A DNA stretch of 64,000 nucleotides from NCBI RefSeq assembly GCF_016904945.1, contig NZ_JADIKF010000037.1:310001-374000 (forward strand). The letters are read 5' to 3'. Position numbers and translations under genes: made by a program. The notes under the pieces are model-generated. The model had not been told where the DNA came from and did no database searches. It was given only the letters and a program-made list of their open reading frames with translations. This DNA comes from Dyella mobilis. GTDB lineage: Bacteria > Pseudomonadota > Gammaproteobacteria > Xanthomonadales > Rhodanobacteraceae. Positions 1 through 9,140 of this stretch are shown one piece after another. Positions within the stretch are counted from its first letter, which is position 1; each line of letters opens with the position of its first letter.

Positions 1-1
1 G

Positions 2-757
2 CCGGAGAACGGCCAGCGCCTCGCACCGAAACCCGGCAACGTCGACGCTGACGACACGCTCACCGACGTGGCGTACAGCAAGGGTTCGTGGTTCCTGCGC
101 ACGTTGGAGCAGCGCTATGGCCGCGCCACGTTCGACAATTACCTGAAGAGCTACTTCGACCACTTTGCGTTCCAGAGCATCACCACCGAACAGATGCTCG
201 ACTTCCTCAAGCCGAACCTGATCGACAAATACCCCGGCAAAATGAGCTGGGATGAAGTGAAGGAATGGGTCTACGGCACGGGCGTTCCCAAGGATGCGCC
301 GGTGCCGGCGTCGCCGAACTTCGCCACCATCGACAAGGAACGCAGCGCTTTCCTCGCCGGCACGCTGGACGCGGGCAAGCTCGACGCCAAAGGCTGGAAT
401 ACGCAGGAATGGATGTATTTCCTGGACGGCATGCCGGATGCGCCGCCGCTCGCGAGGATGCAGCAGCTTGACGCCGCATGGCACCTGACCGGCACGCCGA
501 ACGCGGAAATCGGCATGCGCTGGTACGTGCATGCGATCAACGCCGGCGACAAGGCGGTATGGCCGGCGGCAGCGGAACATGCAACGCGTATCGGCCGCCT
601 CTATCTCACCATGCCGATCTATGCAGCACTGGTGAAAACGCCGGACGGACTGGCTTTTGCGCAACAGGTGTATGCCAAGGCGAAGGACGGCTACCACCCG
701 CTGACCCAGCAAGCCGTGGAAGCGCTGTTTGCCAAGGCCAAGGCCGGCATGCACTAA
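2..757 (+). CDS. M1-family aminopeptidase (LTA4 hydrolase-like), C-terminal part
   Basis: The reading frame is open to the left edge, so only the C-terminal 251 residues are present and the HExxH zinc site lies outside the window. The segment beginning VAYSKGSWFL matches the region of leukotriene A4 hydrolase and related M1 peptidases that carries the catalytic tyrosine (PYEKG in the family, AYSKG here). It is followed by the helical C-terminal domain of this subfamily (AWHLTGTPNAEIGMRWY). Members remove N-terminal residues from peptides with one zinc ion. The stop is followed by an unrelated hydrolase in the same direction. The family call is fairly safe; substrate preference cannot be judged from this piece. 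Confidence 0.85.
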   Translation, partial: PENGQRLAPKPGNVDADDTLTDVAYSKGSWFLRTLEQRYGRATFDNYLKSYFDHFAFQSITTEQMLDFLKPNLIDKYPGKMSWDEVKEWVYGTGVPKDAPVPASPNFATIDKERSAFLAGTLDAGKLDAKGWNTQEWMYFLDGMPDAPPLARMQQLDAAWHLTGTPNAEIGMRWYVHAINAGDKAVWPAAAEHATRIGRLYLTMPIYAALVKTPDGLAFAQQVYAKAKDGYHPLTQQAVEALFAKAKAGMH

Positions 758-834
758 GCCGACGATAAACCCGAGCGCATCGCGTCGGCCCTGCCGGCGT
801 GGTGCGCGAGAAGTCGCCCATCGCGAGTCATCCC

Positions 835-1824
835 ATGAGTTCACCCGCAAATTCCAATCCCCGCCCACTCTGGCAGCGCCTGCTGATCCGCCGGCTTAAA
901 TTTATCGGCATCGTCGTCACGCTGCTAGTCGTACTGCTTGGCGGCAGCTATCTGTTTGCGCCGCAGTGGCTGCTCAAGGCCAACGCCATGCGCGAGGCCA
1001 TGAACGCCGGACTTGAAAAACATTCCGTGCAAGCCGGCGACACCCAATGGGTGTACTACGAAGGCGGCCAAGGGCCCACCATCGTGCTGCTGCACGGCTT
1101 TGCCGCCAACAAGGATGTCTGGCTGAAAGTGGCGCCGATGCTCACCGCGCATTTCCGCGTGGTCATTCCCGATCTTCCGGGCTGGGGCGAGTCGTCGCGC
1201 AACCCCGGCGCCAGCTACAACATCGACAATCAGGCCGAGCGCCTGAACGACTTCGTGCAGACCCTGCATCTGCAGCATTCGTTGCTGGTCGGCCATTCGA
1301 TGGGCGGTGCGATTGCCGGCGTGTACGCTGCCGCGCATCCGCAGGACGTGGCCGAACTGGCTCTGGTCGACAGCTTCGGCTTGAAGTTCAAGGAAAACGC
1401 ATTCGCCAAGGAAGCGATGGCCGGCCACGATCCGTTTGTCTATGACGACCGCGCCGGCTTCGAACGCGCCACCGCGCTGGCCTTCGAACAGGTGCCGCAC
1501 ATTCCGGGTCGCTTCATCGACGTGTTCGTGCAGAACAACATCAAGAACCGCGCCTTTATCGAGAAGACCTTCAACGAACTGCGCGAGCCTGCGCAAACCA
1601 CCTCGCTGCAGGATCGGCTCGACAAGCTGACCATGCCGACCCTGGGGATGTGGTGCCACGACGACAAGATCATCGACGTGTCCGCGCTGGACAATCTGCG
1701 CAACGGATTGACCCACGCCCCGGCGATCAGCACCAGCATCATCAACGGCTGCAATCACATGCCGCAGATGGAGAAGCCGAAAGAGTTCGCGCAGATCCTG
1801 ACCAGCTTCGTGCTGGCGCACTGA
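835..1824 (+). CDS. Membrane-anchored alpha/beta hydrolase (lipase/esterase-like)
   Basis: This is a 329-residue alpha/beta-hydrolase-fold enzyme. A basic N-terminus leads into one hydrophobic segment (about residues 23-41), suggesting an inner-membrane anchor with the catalytic domain in the periplasm. The oxyanion motif LLHGFA is near residue 85, the nucleophile elbow GHSMGG gives Ser155, an acid is likely in CHDDKIID, and the histidine is in NGCNHMP near the end, so the triad looks intact. The ATG at 835 was preferred to an in-frame GTG at 799 because the shorter protein begins just before the membrane segment; neither has a strong ribosome site. The substrate is unknown; lipid esters are a guess. 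Confidence 0.75.
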   Translation: MSSPANSNPRPLWQRLLIRRLKFIGIVVTLLVVLLGGSYLFAPQWLLKANAMREAMNAGLEKHSVQAGDTQWVYYEGGQGPTIVLLHGFAANKDVWLKVAPMLTAHFRVVIPDLPGWGESSRNPGASYNIDNQAERLNDFVQTLHLQHSLLVGHSMGGAIAGVYAAAHPQDVAELALVDSFGLKFKENAFAKEAMAGHDPFVYDDRAGFERATALAFEQVPHIPGRFIDVFVQNNIKNRAFIEKTFNELREPAQTTSLQDRLDKLTMPTLGMWCHDDKIIDVSALDNLRNGLTHAPAISTSIINGCNHMPQMEKPKEFAQILTSFVLAH

Positions 1825-1838
1825 CCTTGCACGATTTT

Positions 1839-1875
1839 GCGTGGCGATTCCCGCAATCCGCGGGAATCGCCACGC
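1839..1875. terminator. 16-bp perfect hairpin between convergent genes
   Basis: GCGTGGCGATTCCCGC at 1839-1854 is perfectly complementary to 1860-1875 across a 5-nt loop. It sits between two convergent genes and probably ends transcription from both sides or protects 3' ends. Neither side has a clean run of T after the stem, so intrinsic termination is likely rather than certain. Confidence 0.6.
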
Positions 1876-1895
1876 AGTTCGAAATCAGCCGCGGC

Positions 1896-2474
1896 TCACA
1901 ATAGCCACGGCACGAGCGCTTTGACGCGAAGCATGTAGCTTCGATACTGCTCGCCGAACAACTCGCACAACCAACGCTCTTCCAGGCGCAGCTTGCGCCA
2001 GAACGAAATGCCCACGATCAGCATGGCGATCGGGCCCCGCCATTCGCCCAGGGCCAGCGCACTCCCCAGGAATGCAAGCAGAAGACCGCTGTAGATGGGG
2101 TGGCGCACGATGTTGTAAGGGCCACGCACGATCAGCTCGTGATCCTGCTTGAGCTGTACGACGCCGCTCCAATTGCGCCCGAGCGTGACACGCGCCCAAC
2201 AGGTGAAAGCAAGACCGGCCACGGTCAACAGGAAACCCAGCCACACGATCCACAGCCGGTCCGGCACGAACCGCTCGACGAGAAAGGTGCCTTGCAGCCA
2301 TTGCCGGTTCCAGAACAACAGCACGGCGACCATCAGCGGCAACGCGTACTTGCCGAAACGGGAGACGTTCGACTCCACGCGCACCGCAGCTTTCACGCCA
2401 ATCGCACTGATGCCCCAATAGGCGAGCCACACGAGCCAGACCAGGGTAAAGAGATAGCCAAACGACATCGTCAT
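1896..2474 (-). CDS. Isoprenylcysteine carboxyl methyltransferase (ICMT)-family membrane protein
   Basis: This is a 192-residue integral membrane protein with about five hydrophobic segments. The C-terminal signature GPYNIVRHPIYSG followed by RLRLEERWLCELFGEQYRSYM is typical of the ICMT/PEMT-like methyltransferases, where it binds S-adenosylmethionine. In bacteria these proteins methylate lipids or small molecules, or have unknown targets, and they are not protein prenyl methylases. The ATG at 2474 was chosen because AAGGA lies about nine bases upstream; an ATG two codons later is also possible. Longer in-frame extensions upstream have unrelated composition. The substrate is unknown. Confidence 0.75.
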   Translation of the reverse strand: MTMSFGYLFTLVWLVWLAYWGISAIGVKAAVRVESNVSRFGKYALPLMVAVLLFWNRQWLQGTFLVERFVPDRLWIVWLGFLLTVAGLAFTCWARVTLGRNWSGVVQLKQDHELIVRGPYNIVRHPIYSGLLLAFLGSALALGEWRGPIAMLIVGISFWRKLRLEERWLCELFGEQYRSYMLRVKALVPWLL

Positions 2475-2545
2475 GAGCCATTCCTTGCTTGGAGTGGCCG
2501 CAGTGTATCCCCGTTGCTGTCGCCATGAGCTGACGACGGGTGCGT

Positions 2546-3313
2546 TCAGTCCGCGACGTCGGCGATCAGGCGATCCAGCTCGGCTTTCAACGTGGCGCCG
2601 TTCTGGCGCAGCCAATCGCGCTGCTCGCGCCAGTCGGGAAAGATCGATTCCACGTGCGCCCAGAAACGCGGCGAGTGGTTGCGCACTTTCAGGTGGCAAA
2701 GTTCATGCGCCAGCACGTAGCGCAGCGCGGCCGGCGGCGCGAGTGCCAGGGCGAGATCGAGGTTGATGCGATCGCGCGTATCCAGGCTGCCCCACAGGCT
2801 TTTCATGGGACGGATGCGCAGGGCGGTCGGCGCCAGCCCCAACTGCGGCACGTAGCCGGCCAGCCAACGCGATACGTCGCGGCGGATCTGGTTTTCGAAA
2901 TAGGAAGCGAGCAAACCGCGCGCCACGGGCAAGGCCCGGCTGTGCGGGCGCGGGATCTCCAAAGTCACGCCGCCCTCGCAGGCGACGACACGCGGATAAG
3001 CACCCTCGGCCCAATCCAGCGTGGCGATCTCTCCGCGCAGGGGAAATTCGATCGGCACGCCCAGGCGCAACGGCGGCAACGGCTCGATCACCAGGTTCAG
3101 TTCGTCGAGCTTCTTTTCCAGCCAGTCGGCGTTGTGGCGCAGGAAGGCGTTCACCTGCGACGGATGCGTGCCTTGCGGATAGGTGATGCGCGCGCCTTTC
3201 GGCGACACCGTCAGGCGCAAGCGCCGTGCACGCGGGTGCGATGCTTTGAGCACACGAATGGTATTGCCGCTGGGTGTCGCCAACTCCAGCCAATCGCCGT
3301 CGAGGTACGCCAT
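2546..3313 (-). CDS. YgjP/DUF45-family zinc metallopeptidase-like protein
   Basis: This 255-residue cytoplasmic protein of the YgjP-like (DUF45, WSS1/SprT-related) family carries HELCH at residues 203-207, matching the zinc-binding HExxH. It is preceded by the family's conserved KSLWGS motif at 171-176 and the segment INLDLALALAPPAALRYVLAHE. The third zinc ligand is probably the histidine in NHSPRFW a few residues on. The physiological substrate of this family is not settled. The ATG at 3313 has an AGGCAGGA stretch upstream. The gene precedes the ICMT-like gene in the same direction with a gap of about 70 bases. Confidence 0.8.
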   Translation of the reverse strand: MAYLDGDWLELATPSGNTIRVLKASHPRARRLRLTVSPKGARITYPQGTHPSQVNAFLRHNADWLEKKLDELNLVIEPLPPLRLGVPIEFPLRGEIATLDWAEGAYPRVVACEGGVTLEIPRPHSRALPVARGLLASYFENQIRRDVSRWLAGYVPQLGLAPTALRIRPMKSLWGSLDTRDRINLDLALALAPPAALRYVLAHELCHLKVRNHSPRFWAHVESIFPDWREQRDWLRQNGATLKAELDRLIADVAD

Positions 3314-3493
3314 GATCCTGCCTTCAGAACTGCCACCAGGGGGCCAGAATGACCCTCCGGCCCAAGCAGGATGTGGGGCTACAGGGGGCTTGTGCAAGAG
3401 CCTTTTTGCCCTACCCCCGGGAAGCCCCGTCTGGCGCGAATCTCAGCTGACGTGGGACGCCCCCGGCGGCCCGGAAGGGCGCCGGCTGGCGTC

Positions 3494-4402
3494 TCATTCC
3501 GGGCGAGGCAGGCCGAACCACTCTTCCAGCTTGCCCAGCAGGCGCTCCAGTTCCAGGGTCAGCAGGGCGAAGCGCGCGTCCATTTCCGCAGCGGCATCCT
3601 GGCTGTCACCCAGTTCGTCGAGCACGGCATCGAGGAACTTGAGCTTGCGCAATACCAGGTCTTCGCCCAACACGAAACTGATGCGGTCATCGAAGACCAG
3701 GCCAAGCTGGAACACCTGCTTGCCGTTGCGCAGATGCTCTTTCACTTCCTCGGCATCCAGGTCTTGGCGACGACAGCGTGCGATCGCGCCGGTGGCGGTG
3801 GCCGGATCGCGCAGTTCGCATTCGTCGCCCAGCACCAGGCTGCCCGGCAGATTGCCGTTGGCAAGCCAATCGGTCATCAGCACGCGCGGCCCTTCTTCCG
3901 GCGCCAACGGCACGGCGGGGAAACTGCCGAGCGCTTCGCGCACTTGGGTCAAGGCGTTTTCTGCGGATTTGCGGCTGGAAGTATCGAGCACCAGCCAACC
4001 GTGCTTGCGGTCGACATAGGCCGACATGCGCGAGCTGCGCACGAAAGCGCGCGGCAACAGTTCGGTAAGCAGGTCTTCCTTGATGCGCTTGCGTTCGCGT
4101 CCGCCGACTTTGCGGCCTTCTTCTTCGGCGATCTTCTGCACCTTGCGCTGCAGTTCGTCGTTGACCACCGCCGACGGCAGCAGCTTTTCTTCGCTGCCGA
4201 CCGTGAGCAAGGTGCAGGACTTGACCACGTGCGTCATCGCCGCCTCGTCGCCGCGGCCGACCGGCGGCACGAAGCCGCGCGTCCCCATTTCGAGCGGGCC
4301 GCAGGGACGCAGGCGATGCTCGCCCAGCGCTTCTTCTAGGCGATCCAGATCTTCGGCAACGGAGGGAGAAAAGCGGAACAGCGTGAGGTTGCGAAAAAAC
4401 AT
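3494..4402 (-). CDS. rdgC: Recombination-associated protein RdgC
   Basis: This 302-residue protein aligns end to end with RdgC (303 residues in E. coli), beginning MFFRNLTLFRF and ending near the conserved LEWFGLP-type tail. RdgC forms a ring-shaped dimer around double-stranded DNA, binds without sequence specificity and restrains RecA-mediated recombination. The central motif KHGWLVLDTSSRKSAENAL and the LVLRKLKFLDAVLDEL segment are recognisable. The start at 4402 fits the family N-terminus; an ATG eight codons earlier would add a non-conserved tail. It stands alone between the YgjP-like gene and tyrB. Confidence 0.93.
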   Translation of the reverse strand: MFFRNLTLFRFSPSVAEDLDRLEEALGEHRLRPCGPLEMGTRGFVPPVGRGDEAAMTHVVKSCTLLTVGSEEKLLPSAVVNDELQRKVQKIAEEEGRKVGGRERKRIKEDLLTELLPRAFVRSSRMSAYVDRKHGWLVLDTSSRKSAENALTQVREALGSFPAVPLAPEEGPRVLMTDWLANGNLPGSLVLGDECELRDPATATGAIARCRRQDLDAEEVKEHLRNGKQVFQLGLVFDDRISFVLGEDLVLRKLKFLDAVLDELGDSQDAAAEMDARFALLTLELERLLGKLEEWFGLPRPE

Positions 4403-4502
4403 GCAAGGTCCGATGAGAAAGTTCAACTCACCCTGTCACACAGGGGAGGCGTAAAAGAGTTATCAGCGTTCGTCGCAAGCCGCCGGGCTTCGCTCCACTC
4501 CA

Positions 4503-4531
4503 GCCCTCCCCTGCTTCAAGCAGAGGAGGGC
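4503..4531. repeat. REP-like intergenic hairpin, copy 1
   Basis: CCCTCC at 4504-4509 and CTGCT at 4511-4515 pair with AGCAG at 4519-4523 and GGAGGG at 4525-4530, giving an 11-bp stem with one mismatch. It lies between rdgC and tyrB. A closely similar element in the opposite orientation occurs after ilvA (22822-22849), so it looks like a dispersed palindromic repeat, perhaps also ending tyrB transcription. Confidence 0.55.
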
Positions 4532-4556
4532 GTCGTTGCGTCGCCTGGCCAAGAGG

Positions 4557-5756
4557 TCAGCGAATGACCGCCGTGACAGCCGCAACCACGTTGTCGAGAT
4601 TGCCGCGATTGAGCGCAGCCACGCAGATGCGGCCGGTGCCGATGGCATAGATGGCGTGCTCTTCGCGCAGGCGATCCACTTGTGCCTTGCTCAAGCCCGA
4701 GTACGAGAACATGCCGGCCTGCTTCTGGATGAAGCTGAATTGCGGCGCACCGTTTGCGGCCAGCTTTTCCACCATGCCGGCGCGCATCGCGTGAATGCGT
4801 TCGCGCATTTCGGTCAGCTCCTGCTCCCACAGCGCACGCAATTCCGCGCTGTTGAGCACGCCGGCCACCAAGGCGCCGCCGTGCGTGGACGGGCTGGAAT
4901 AGATCGAACGGATGATGCGCTTGACCAGCGACTGCACGCGCTGCGCTTCTTCGCGATTGGCGCCGACGATCGACAACGCACCCACGCGCTCGCCATACAG
5001 CGAGAACGACTTGGAATACGAGTTGGCGACCACGAACGATTCAATGCCCGATTCGGCGAACAAGCGCACCGCGGCGGCGTCCTGGTCGATGCCCTTGTCG
5101 AAACCCTGGTAGGCCATGTCGATGAAGGGCAGCAGGCCGCGATCCTTCACCAGCGCCACGACCTGCTTCCACTGCTCGACCGTGAGATCGACGCCGGTGG
5201 GGTTGTGGCAGCATGCGTGCAGCAGCACCACCGTGCCCGGCTCCAGCTTGCCCAGGTCGGCCAGCATGCCGGCGAAATCCAGGCCGTGCGTTTGCGCGTC
5301 GTAATAGGTGTAGTCCACGACCTCAAAGCCGGCCGCGTTGAACACCACGCGATGGTTTTCCCAACTGGGGCTGCTGATGGCCACCTTGGCGTTGGGCAGC
5401 GCCTTGCGCAGCAGATCCGCGCCGACGCGCAGTGCGCCGCTGCCGCCCACGGTCTGCGAGGTGGCAACGCGGCCCGCGGCCAGCAGCGGGGAGTCGGGGC
5501 CGAACACCAGCTTCTGGGTGGCCTGGGTATAGGCCGGCAGGCCGTCGATCGGCAGGTAGCCGCGCGACTTGGCTTCGCGCGCCAGTGTTTCTTCCACTTC
5601 GCGCACGGCGCGCAGCAGCGGAATGCGGCCGGTTTCGTCGTAATAGATGCCCACGCCCAGATTGACCTTGCCGGGGCGGGTATCGGCCACGAAGGCCTCG
5701 GTGAGTCCCAGGATCGGATCGCCCGGGGTCATTTCAACGGATGCAAAGAGGGACAC
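4557..5756 (-). CDS. tyrB: Aromatic-amino-acid / aspartate aminotransferase
   Basis: This 399-residue class I aminotransferase uses pyridoxal phosphate to exchange amino groups between aromatic amino acids or aspartate and 2-oxo acids. The PLP lysine is in NSYSKSFSLYGERVG, with the conserved HACCHNPTGVDLT and the terminal RICVAALNRGNLD. The N-terminus is VSLFASVEMTPGDPILGL, equivalent to MFENVDAYAGDPILSL in E. coli TyrB. The GTG at 5756 was therefore preferred over an ATG eight codons later, which would trim the family start. TyrB and AspC cannot be separated firmly by eye; TyrB is favoured. It could also take part in leucine transamination. Confidence 0.88.
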   Translation of the reverse strand: MSLFASVEMTPGDPILGLTEAFVADTRPGKVNLGVGIYYDETGRIPLLRAVREVEETLAREAKSRGYLPIDGLPAYTQATQKLVFGPDSPLLAAGRVATSQTVGGSGALRVGADLLRKALPNAKVAISSPSWENHRVVFNAAGFEVVDYTYYDAQTHGLDFAGMLADLGKLEPGTVVLLHACCHNPTGVDLTVEQWKQVVALVKDRGLLPFIDMAYQGFDKGIDQDAAAVRLFAESGIESFVVANSYSKSFSLYGERVGALSIVGANREEAQRVQSLVKRIIRSIYSSPSTHGGALVAGVLNSAELRALWEQELTEMRERIHAMRAGMVEKLAANGAPQFSFIQKQAGMFSYSGLSKAQVDRLREEHAIYAIGTGRICVAALNRGNLDNVVAAVTAVIR

Positions 5757-5808
5757 GGCTTTACTCGATTCGAATGGGGAGAATGGACGTCTGGACGTCC
5801 GCCTGACT

Positions 5809-6690
5809 TTAGTGATTGTCGCCTTCGTTTCCTGCCAGCCAACCGTGGACATCGGCCCGTGCGGCTCCTTCGCGGGACCCTAGCGAGGCAAAGTCGAACA
5901 GCTGGCGATCGGCCAGTTGCGAGGGCGCCACGTTCCCCAGCGCGCGAAACATGGTCTCGCTGCGCCCGGGATGCTGGCGCTCCCACTCGTGCATCATCTG
6001 GCTTACTGCCTTGCGCTGCAGGTTTTCCTGCGAACCGCAGAGATTACAGGGAATGATCGGAAACTGCCTGTACGTTGCATATTCCGCGATGTCACTTTCT
6101 TTGCAATAAGCCAGGGGACGAATAACCACGTGGCGGCCGTCGTCCGAGCGCAGCTTCGGCGGCATGGCCTTCAGGCTGCCCTGGTAGAACAGGTTGAGGA
6201 AAAACGTGCCCAGCAAGTCGTCGCGATGATGGCCGAGCGCGATCTTGGTGACGCCGTTGGCGGCCGCCCAGTGATACAGCGCGCCGCGCCGCAGGCGCGA
6301 ACACAGGCTGCACATCGTCTTGCCCTCGGGAATCACCCGCGTGACCGTGCTGTAGGTGTCCTGTTCGATGATGTGAAAAGGCACGCCGCGCTCAGTGAGG
6401 TACTGCGGCAACACGTGTTCAGGAAACCCCGGCTGCTTCTGGTCCAGGTTCACTGCAATCAATTCGAAACGTACCGGTGCCTTGGCCTGCAGGGACAGCA
6501 GGATGTCCAGCATCGTGTACGAATCCTTGCCGCCGGACAGGCACACCATCACCTTGTCGCCGTCTTCGATCATGTTGAAATCGGCGACCGCCTGGCCAAC
6601 CTGGTGGCGCAGCCGCTTGGCCAGCTTGCCGGCCTCATAGGCCTGCTTGCGGGCGGTTTCTGACGGGATGACCTCGGTTTGGGCGGACAT
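5809..6690 (-). CDS. ttcA: tRNA 2-thiocytidine(32) synthetase TtcA
   Basis: This 293-residue enzyme thiolates cytidine 32 of certain tRNAs using ATP and an iron-sulfur cluster. The PP-loop SGGKDS is at residues 52-57. The CSLC motif (Cys127, Cys130) and Cys215 of PCNLC supply the family's cluster ligands. The conserved [20 protein letters not shown] and [12 protein letters not shown] segments are present. The ATG at 6690 matches the family start. The gene is transcribed towards tyrB with about 50 bases between them. Confidence 0.95.
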   Translation of the reverse strand: MSAQTEVIPSETARKQAYEAGKLAKRLRHQVGQAVADFNMIEDGDKVMVCLSGGKDSYTMLDILLSLQAKAPVRFELIAVNLDQKQPGFPEHVLPQYLTERGVPFHIIEQDTYSTVTRVIPEGKTMCSLCSRLRRGALYHWAAANGVTKIALGHHRDDLLGTFFLNLFYQGSLKAMPPKLRSDDGRHVVIRPLAYCKESDIAEYATYRQFPIIPCNLCGSQENLQRKAVSQMMHEWERQHPGRSETMFRALGNVAPSQLADRQLFDFASLGSREGAARADVHGWLAGNEGDNH

Positions 6691-6796
6691 GGCGTGCGGT
6701 ATCGAACGACGGGCAAGCGCCCATTGTACCCATCCCACCCACCCCGGTCCGGCGCGCTACAATCTCTGTCTCTACCGCCCCTTGCGATTGCCCGTC

Positions 6797-7003
6797 ATGC
6801 AGGCCCAGGATCCGACCCAGATCGCCCACCTTCTGGCCGAACTACGTCAGGAACATCGCGATCTGGACGCCGCAATCGAGAAGCTGGTGAACACGCTCGG
6901 TTGCGACGAGTTGCAGATCACCCGCATGAAGAAGCGCAAGCTGCTGCTGAAAGACACCATCGCACGCCTGGAAAGCCGGCTCATTCCCGATCTCGACGCC
7001 TGA
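6797..7003 (+). CDS. YdcH/DUF465-family small coiled-coil protein
   Basis: This 68-residue acidic protein is rich in Leu, Glu, Asp and Lys, with a predicted helical hairpin or coiled coil (HLLAELRQEHRDLDAAIEKL, then MKKRKLLLKDTIARLE). The pattern LRxEHxxLDxxI...LKKxKLxLKDxI is that of the YdcH (DUF465) family, whose role is unknown. It is divergent from ttcA and precedes the acetyltransferase gene by about 60 bases, so the two may be co-transcribed. Confidence 0.8.
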   Translation: MQAQDPTQIAHLLAELRQEHRDLDAAIEKLVNTLGCDELQITRMKKRKLLLKDTIARLESRLIPDLDA

Positions 7004-7066
7004 AGCACAATCTTGCCTCGAGCTTGTGCTATTTCTTGGCTCCCCTTCCCCCGCCTGCCACCGGAT

Positions 7067-7684
7067 ATGCCCTCCCTCACCCCTGTCTCCCTCCAGGACG
7101 AGCACGTCCTGCTCGAACCGCTGAGCCTCGACCACATCCCGGATCTTGAAACGGCCGCCGCCGATGGCGAGCTGTGGGAGCTGTGGTTCACCAGCGCCCC
7201 GCCTCCGGGCCAGGCCAGAACTTATGTCGAAAAGGCGCTCGAGGGCCAGGCGGCGAAAGTGATGCTTCCGTTTGCGGTGCGCGAGAAAACCAGCGGAAAG
7301 ATTGTCGGCACCACCCGCTTTTATGAATTCAGGCCGGAGCTGCCGCGCGTCGCCATCGGCTACACCTGGTACGCCAAGCGCTGGCAAAAAAGCCACCTCA
7401 ACACCGCCTGCAAGCAGCTATTGCTCAAACACGCCTTCGAAGCACTGGGGTGCGTAGCGGTCGAATTCCACACCGACCGGCGAAACCTCGACTCGCAGCG
7501 CGCGATCGAGCGTCTTGGCGCGCAGCGCGACGGCGTCCTGCGCGCACACGCACGCCGCCCGGACGGTTCGCTGCGCGACACCGTGTGCTACTCGATCATC
7601 GCCAGCGAATGGCCCGACGTGCAGCGCTGGCTCGACATGCGCCTGGCCCGGCTCGCCGCGCAGGGCGTCAAAGCAGCCGGTTGA
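7067..7684 (+). CDS. GNAT-family N-acetyltransferase (RimJ/RimL-like)
   Basis: The 205-residue protein has the RimJ/RimL-type GNAT layout. It starts with SLQDEHVLLEPLSLDHIPDL, has the central IGYTWYAKRWQKSHLNTACKQLLLKHAFEALG strand-helix that binds acetyl-CoA, and ends with the HTDRRNLDSQRAIERLGAQRDGVLR motif. Members acetylate N-termini, amino acids, small amines or toxins; the substrate here is unknown. The ATG at 7067 fits the family N-terminus. Its last 17 bases overlap the 3' end of the convergent pssA. Confidence 0.8.
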   Translation: MPSLTPVSLQDEHVLLEPLSLDHIPDLETAAADGELWELWFTSAPPPGQARTYVEKALEGQAAKVMLPFAVREKTSGKIVGTTRFYEFRPELPRVAIGYTWYAKRWQKSHLNTACKQLLLKHAFEALGCVAVEFHTDRRNLDSQRAIERLGAQRDGVLRAHARRPDGSLRDTVCYSIIASEWPDVQRWLDMRLARLAAQGVKAAG

Positions 7685-9065
7685 GCAAACGATCCAGGCG
7701 GACCCGGCTCAGGCGGCGCAGCAGCTTGCGCACTTCGGCCGGGTAGCGGCGGGGATTGTCCAGCGCGTGATAATCGGCCAGCCGCGTTGCGTGATGCCGA
7801 AGCGATGCCCACTCGGCTTCGTGCTGCGCAATCAGCTGGCGCGACGGATCACGCAGCAGCAGGCCGTTCTCCAGATCCAGCACCCAGGCGCGCGGATTGA
7901 GGTTGTTGCCGGTGATCACCGCCAGCTCGTCGTCGATCAGCAATCCCTTCACGTGATAGCTGTTGTCGCCATCGCGCCACAGCCACAGGTTGAGCTGCCC
8001 CCGCTCGACGTGCGCCCGATGGCTGCGCGCAAAACGTCGCAAATTGCTCTCGTATAAATACGGCAGCAGCCCGATCTTGCGAAACGGCTGCCCGGGCGGG
8101 ATGTAGAAATCATTCGCCGTCTTGTCACCCACCATGATGTCGATGGTGCAGCCTCGGCGCAGCAGATGGCCGATGGTCGCGCGCACCGGCCTTGGCAGGT
8201 TGAAATACGGCGTAAACAGCACCACGCGGTGCCGCGCGTGGCGCAGCAGCATCAATAGCGTGTTGTTGAGCCGGTTGTCGTTGCGGCCAAAGCCCAGCAT
8301 CGGCGTGATGGCTACGCTGCCCGCAGGCACCGGCTCGTGCGGCAACGTGTACTGCGCGTGTTGCAGTTGCTTGCGCAGGTGGCGGATCTCGAGCAACAGG
8401 TCGCGCGTGGCGGGCAGCGGCGCGCGATCCAGGCGTCGTACCGCTTCGCTATCGCGCAAATGCCGGCCCACGAAATCGGCCATGCTGCCGGCCAATCCTG
8501 CGTGGCGGACCAAATGGTAGCGATCCAGCCGGTATCGACCGTGCCGACCAAGATAGACGTCGTTGATGCTGGCGCCGCTGTACAACACGGCGTCATCGAT
8601 CACGAAGCCTTTCAAGTGCAGCACGCCGAACAGTTCGCGGTTCTGCACCGGCACGCCGTAGACGGCGACGCCATCGCCCAGCCGCTCGGCATAGTCGCGA
8701 TACATCGCCGCATTGCCTTCGCTGGCCGCCTTGCCGATCAGCCCCCGCCGGGCTCGATGCCAGTCCACATAGACTTCGATCTCCAGCTCCGGCCGCGCCG
8801 CGCGCGCGGCATACAGGGCGTCGAGCACCTCACGGCCGGCCTGGTCGTCCTGCAGGTAGAGCGCCACCAGCACGATGCGTCGCCTGGCCTGTGCGATCAA
8901 ATCGAACAGGGCCGCCCGGAAGGCAGCAGGGCCCTCCAGCGTGGTTATGGCATCAGCAGGCACGGCGAAGGCAGGCAGGCTCTCCGGCCCGCCCTTCAGG
9001 CGGCGGCCCAGAGGAAGCAATCGCCGCGCCAGGCGACGGGCGAGTGGTGGGTGAGGGGATTCCAT
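7668..9065 (-). CDS. pssA: CDP-diacylglycerol-serine O-phosphatidyltransferase (PLD-type)
   Basis: This 465-residue phospholipase D-superfamily enzyme makes phosphatidylserine, the precursor of phosphatidylethanolamine. It matches E. coli PssA almost throughout. The first HKD motif begins HLKGFVIDDAVLYSGASIND at residue 150 and the second is HVKGLLIDDELAVITGNNLN near residue 370. VGDKTANDFYIP and ESNLRRF are also shared, as is the Arg-rich C-terminus (VRKLLRRLSRVRLDRLLNRLL) that aids peripheral membrane binding. These shared segments favour PssA over a cardiolipin synthase. The N-terminus has a basic extension of about 20 residues. Confidence 0.92.
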   Translation of the reverse strand: MESPHPPLARRLARRLLPLGRRLKGGPESLPAFAVPADAITTLEGPAAFRAALFDLIAQARRRIVLVALYLQDDQAGREVLDALYAARAARPELEIEVYVDWHRARRGLIGKAASEGNAAMYRDYAERLGDGVAVYGVPVQNRELFGVLHLKGFVIDDAVLYSGASINDVYLGRHGRYRLDRYHLVRHAGLAGSMADFVGRHLRDSEAVRRLDRAPLPATRDLLLEIRHLRKQLQHAQYTLPHEPVPAGSVAITPMLGFGRNDNRLNNTLLMLLRHARHRVVLFTPYFNLPRPVRATIGHLLRRGCTIDIMVGDKTANDFYIPPGQPFRKIGLLPYLYESNLRRFARSHRAHVERGQLNLWLWRDGDNSYHVKGLLIDDELAVITGNNLNPRAWVLDLENGLLLRDPSRQLIAQHEAEWASLRHHATRLADYHALDNPRRYPAEVRKLLRRLSRVRLDRLLNRLL

Positions 9066-9140
9066 GCCGGCATGGTACCGGGTTCGGCCGCACGGCCCAT
9101 CGCCCGCCCGGATGACATCGGAGACAGGGACCTGCCCCGG

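Noticed and set aside
925..1821. Minus-strand 298-codon frame opposite the alpha/beta hydrolase
   Set aside because: It is a complementary-strand artefact of GC-rich coding DNA, with His/Arg/Val-biased composition and no family.
7668..9065. Cardiolipin synthase for the phospholipase D-type enzyme
   Set aside because: VGDKTANDFYIP, the HLKGFVIDDAVLYSGASIND form of the first HKD motif and the Arg-rich tail match PssA rather than Cls proteins.
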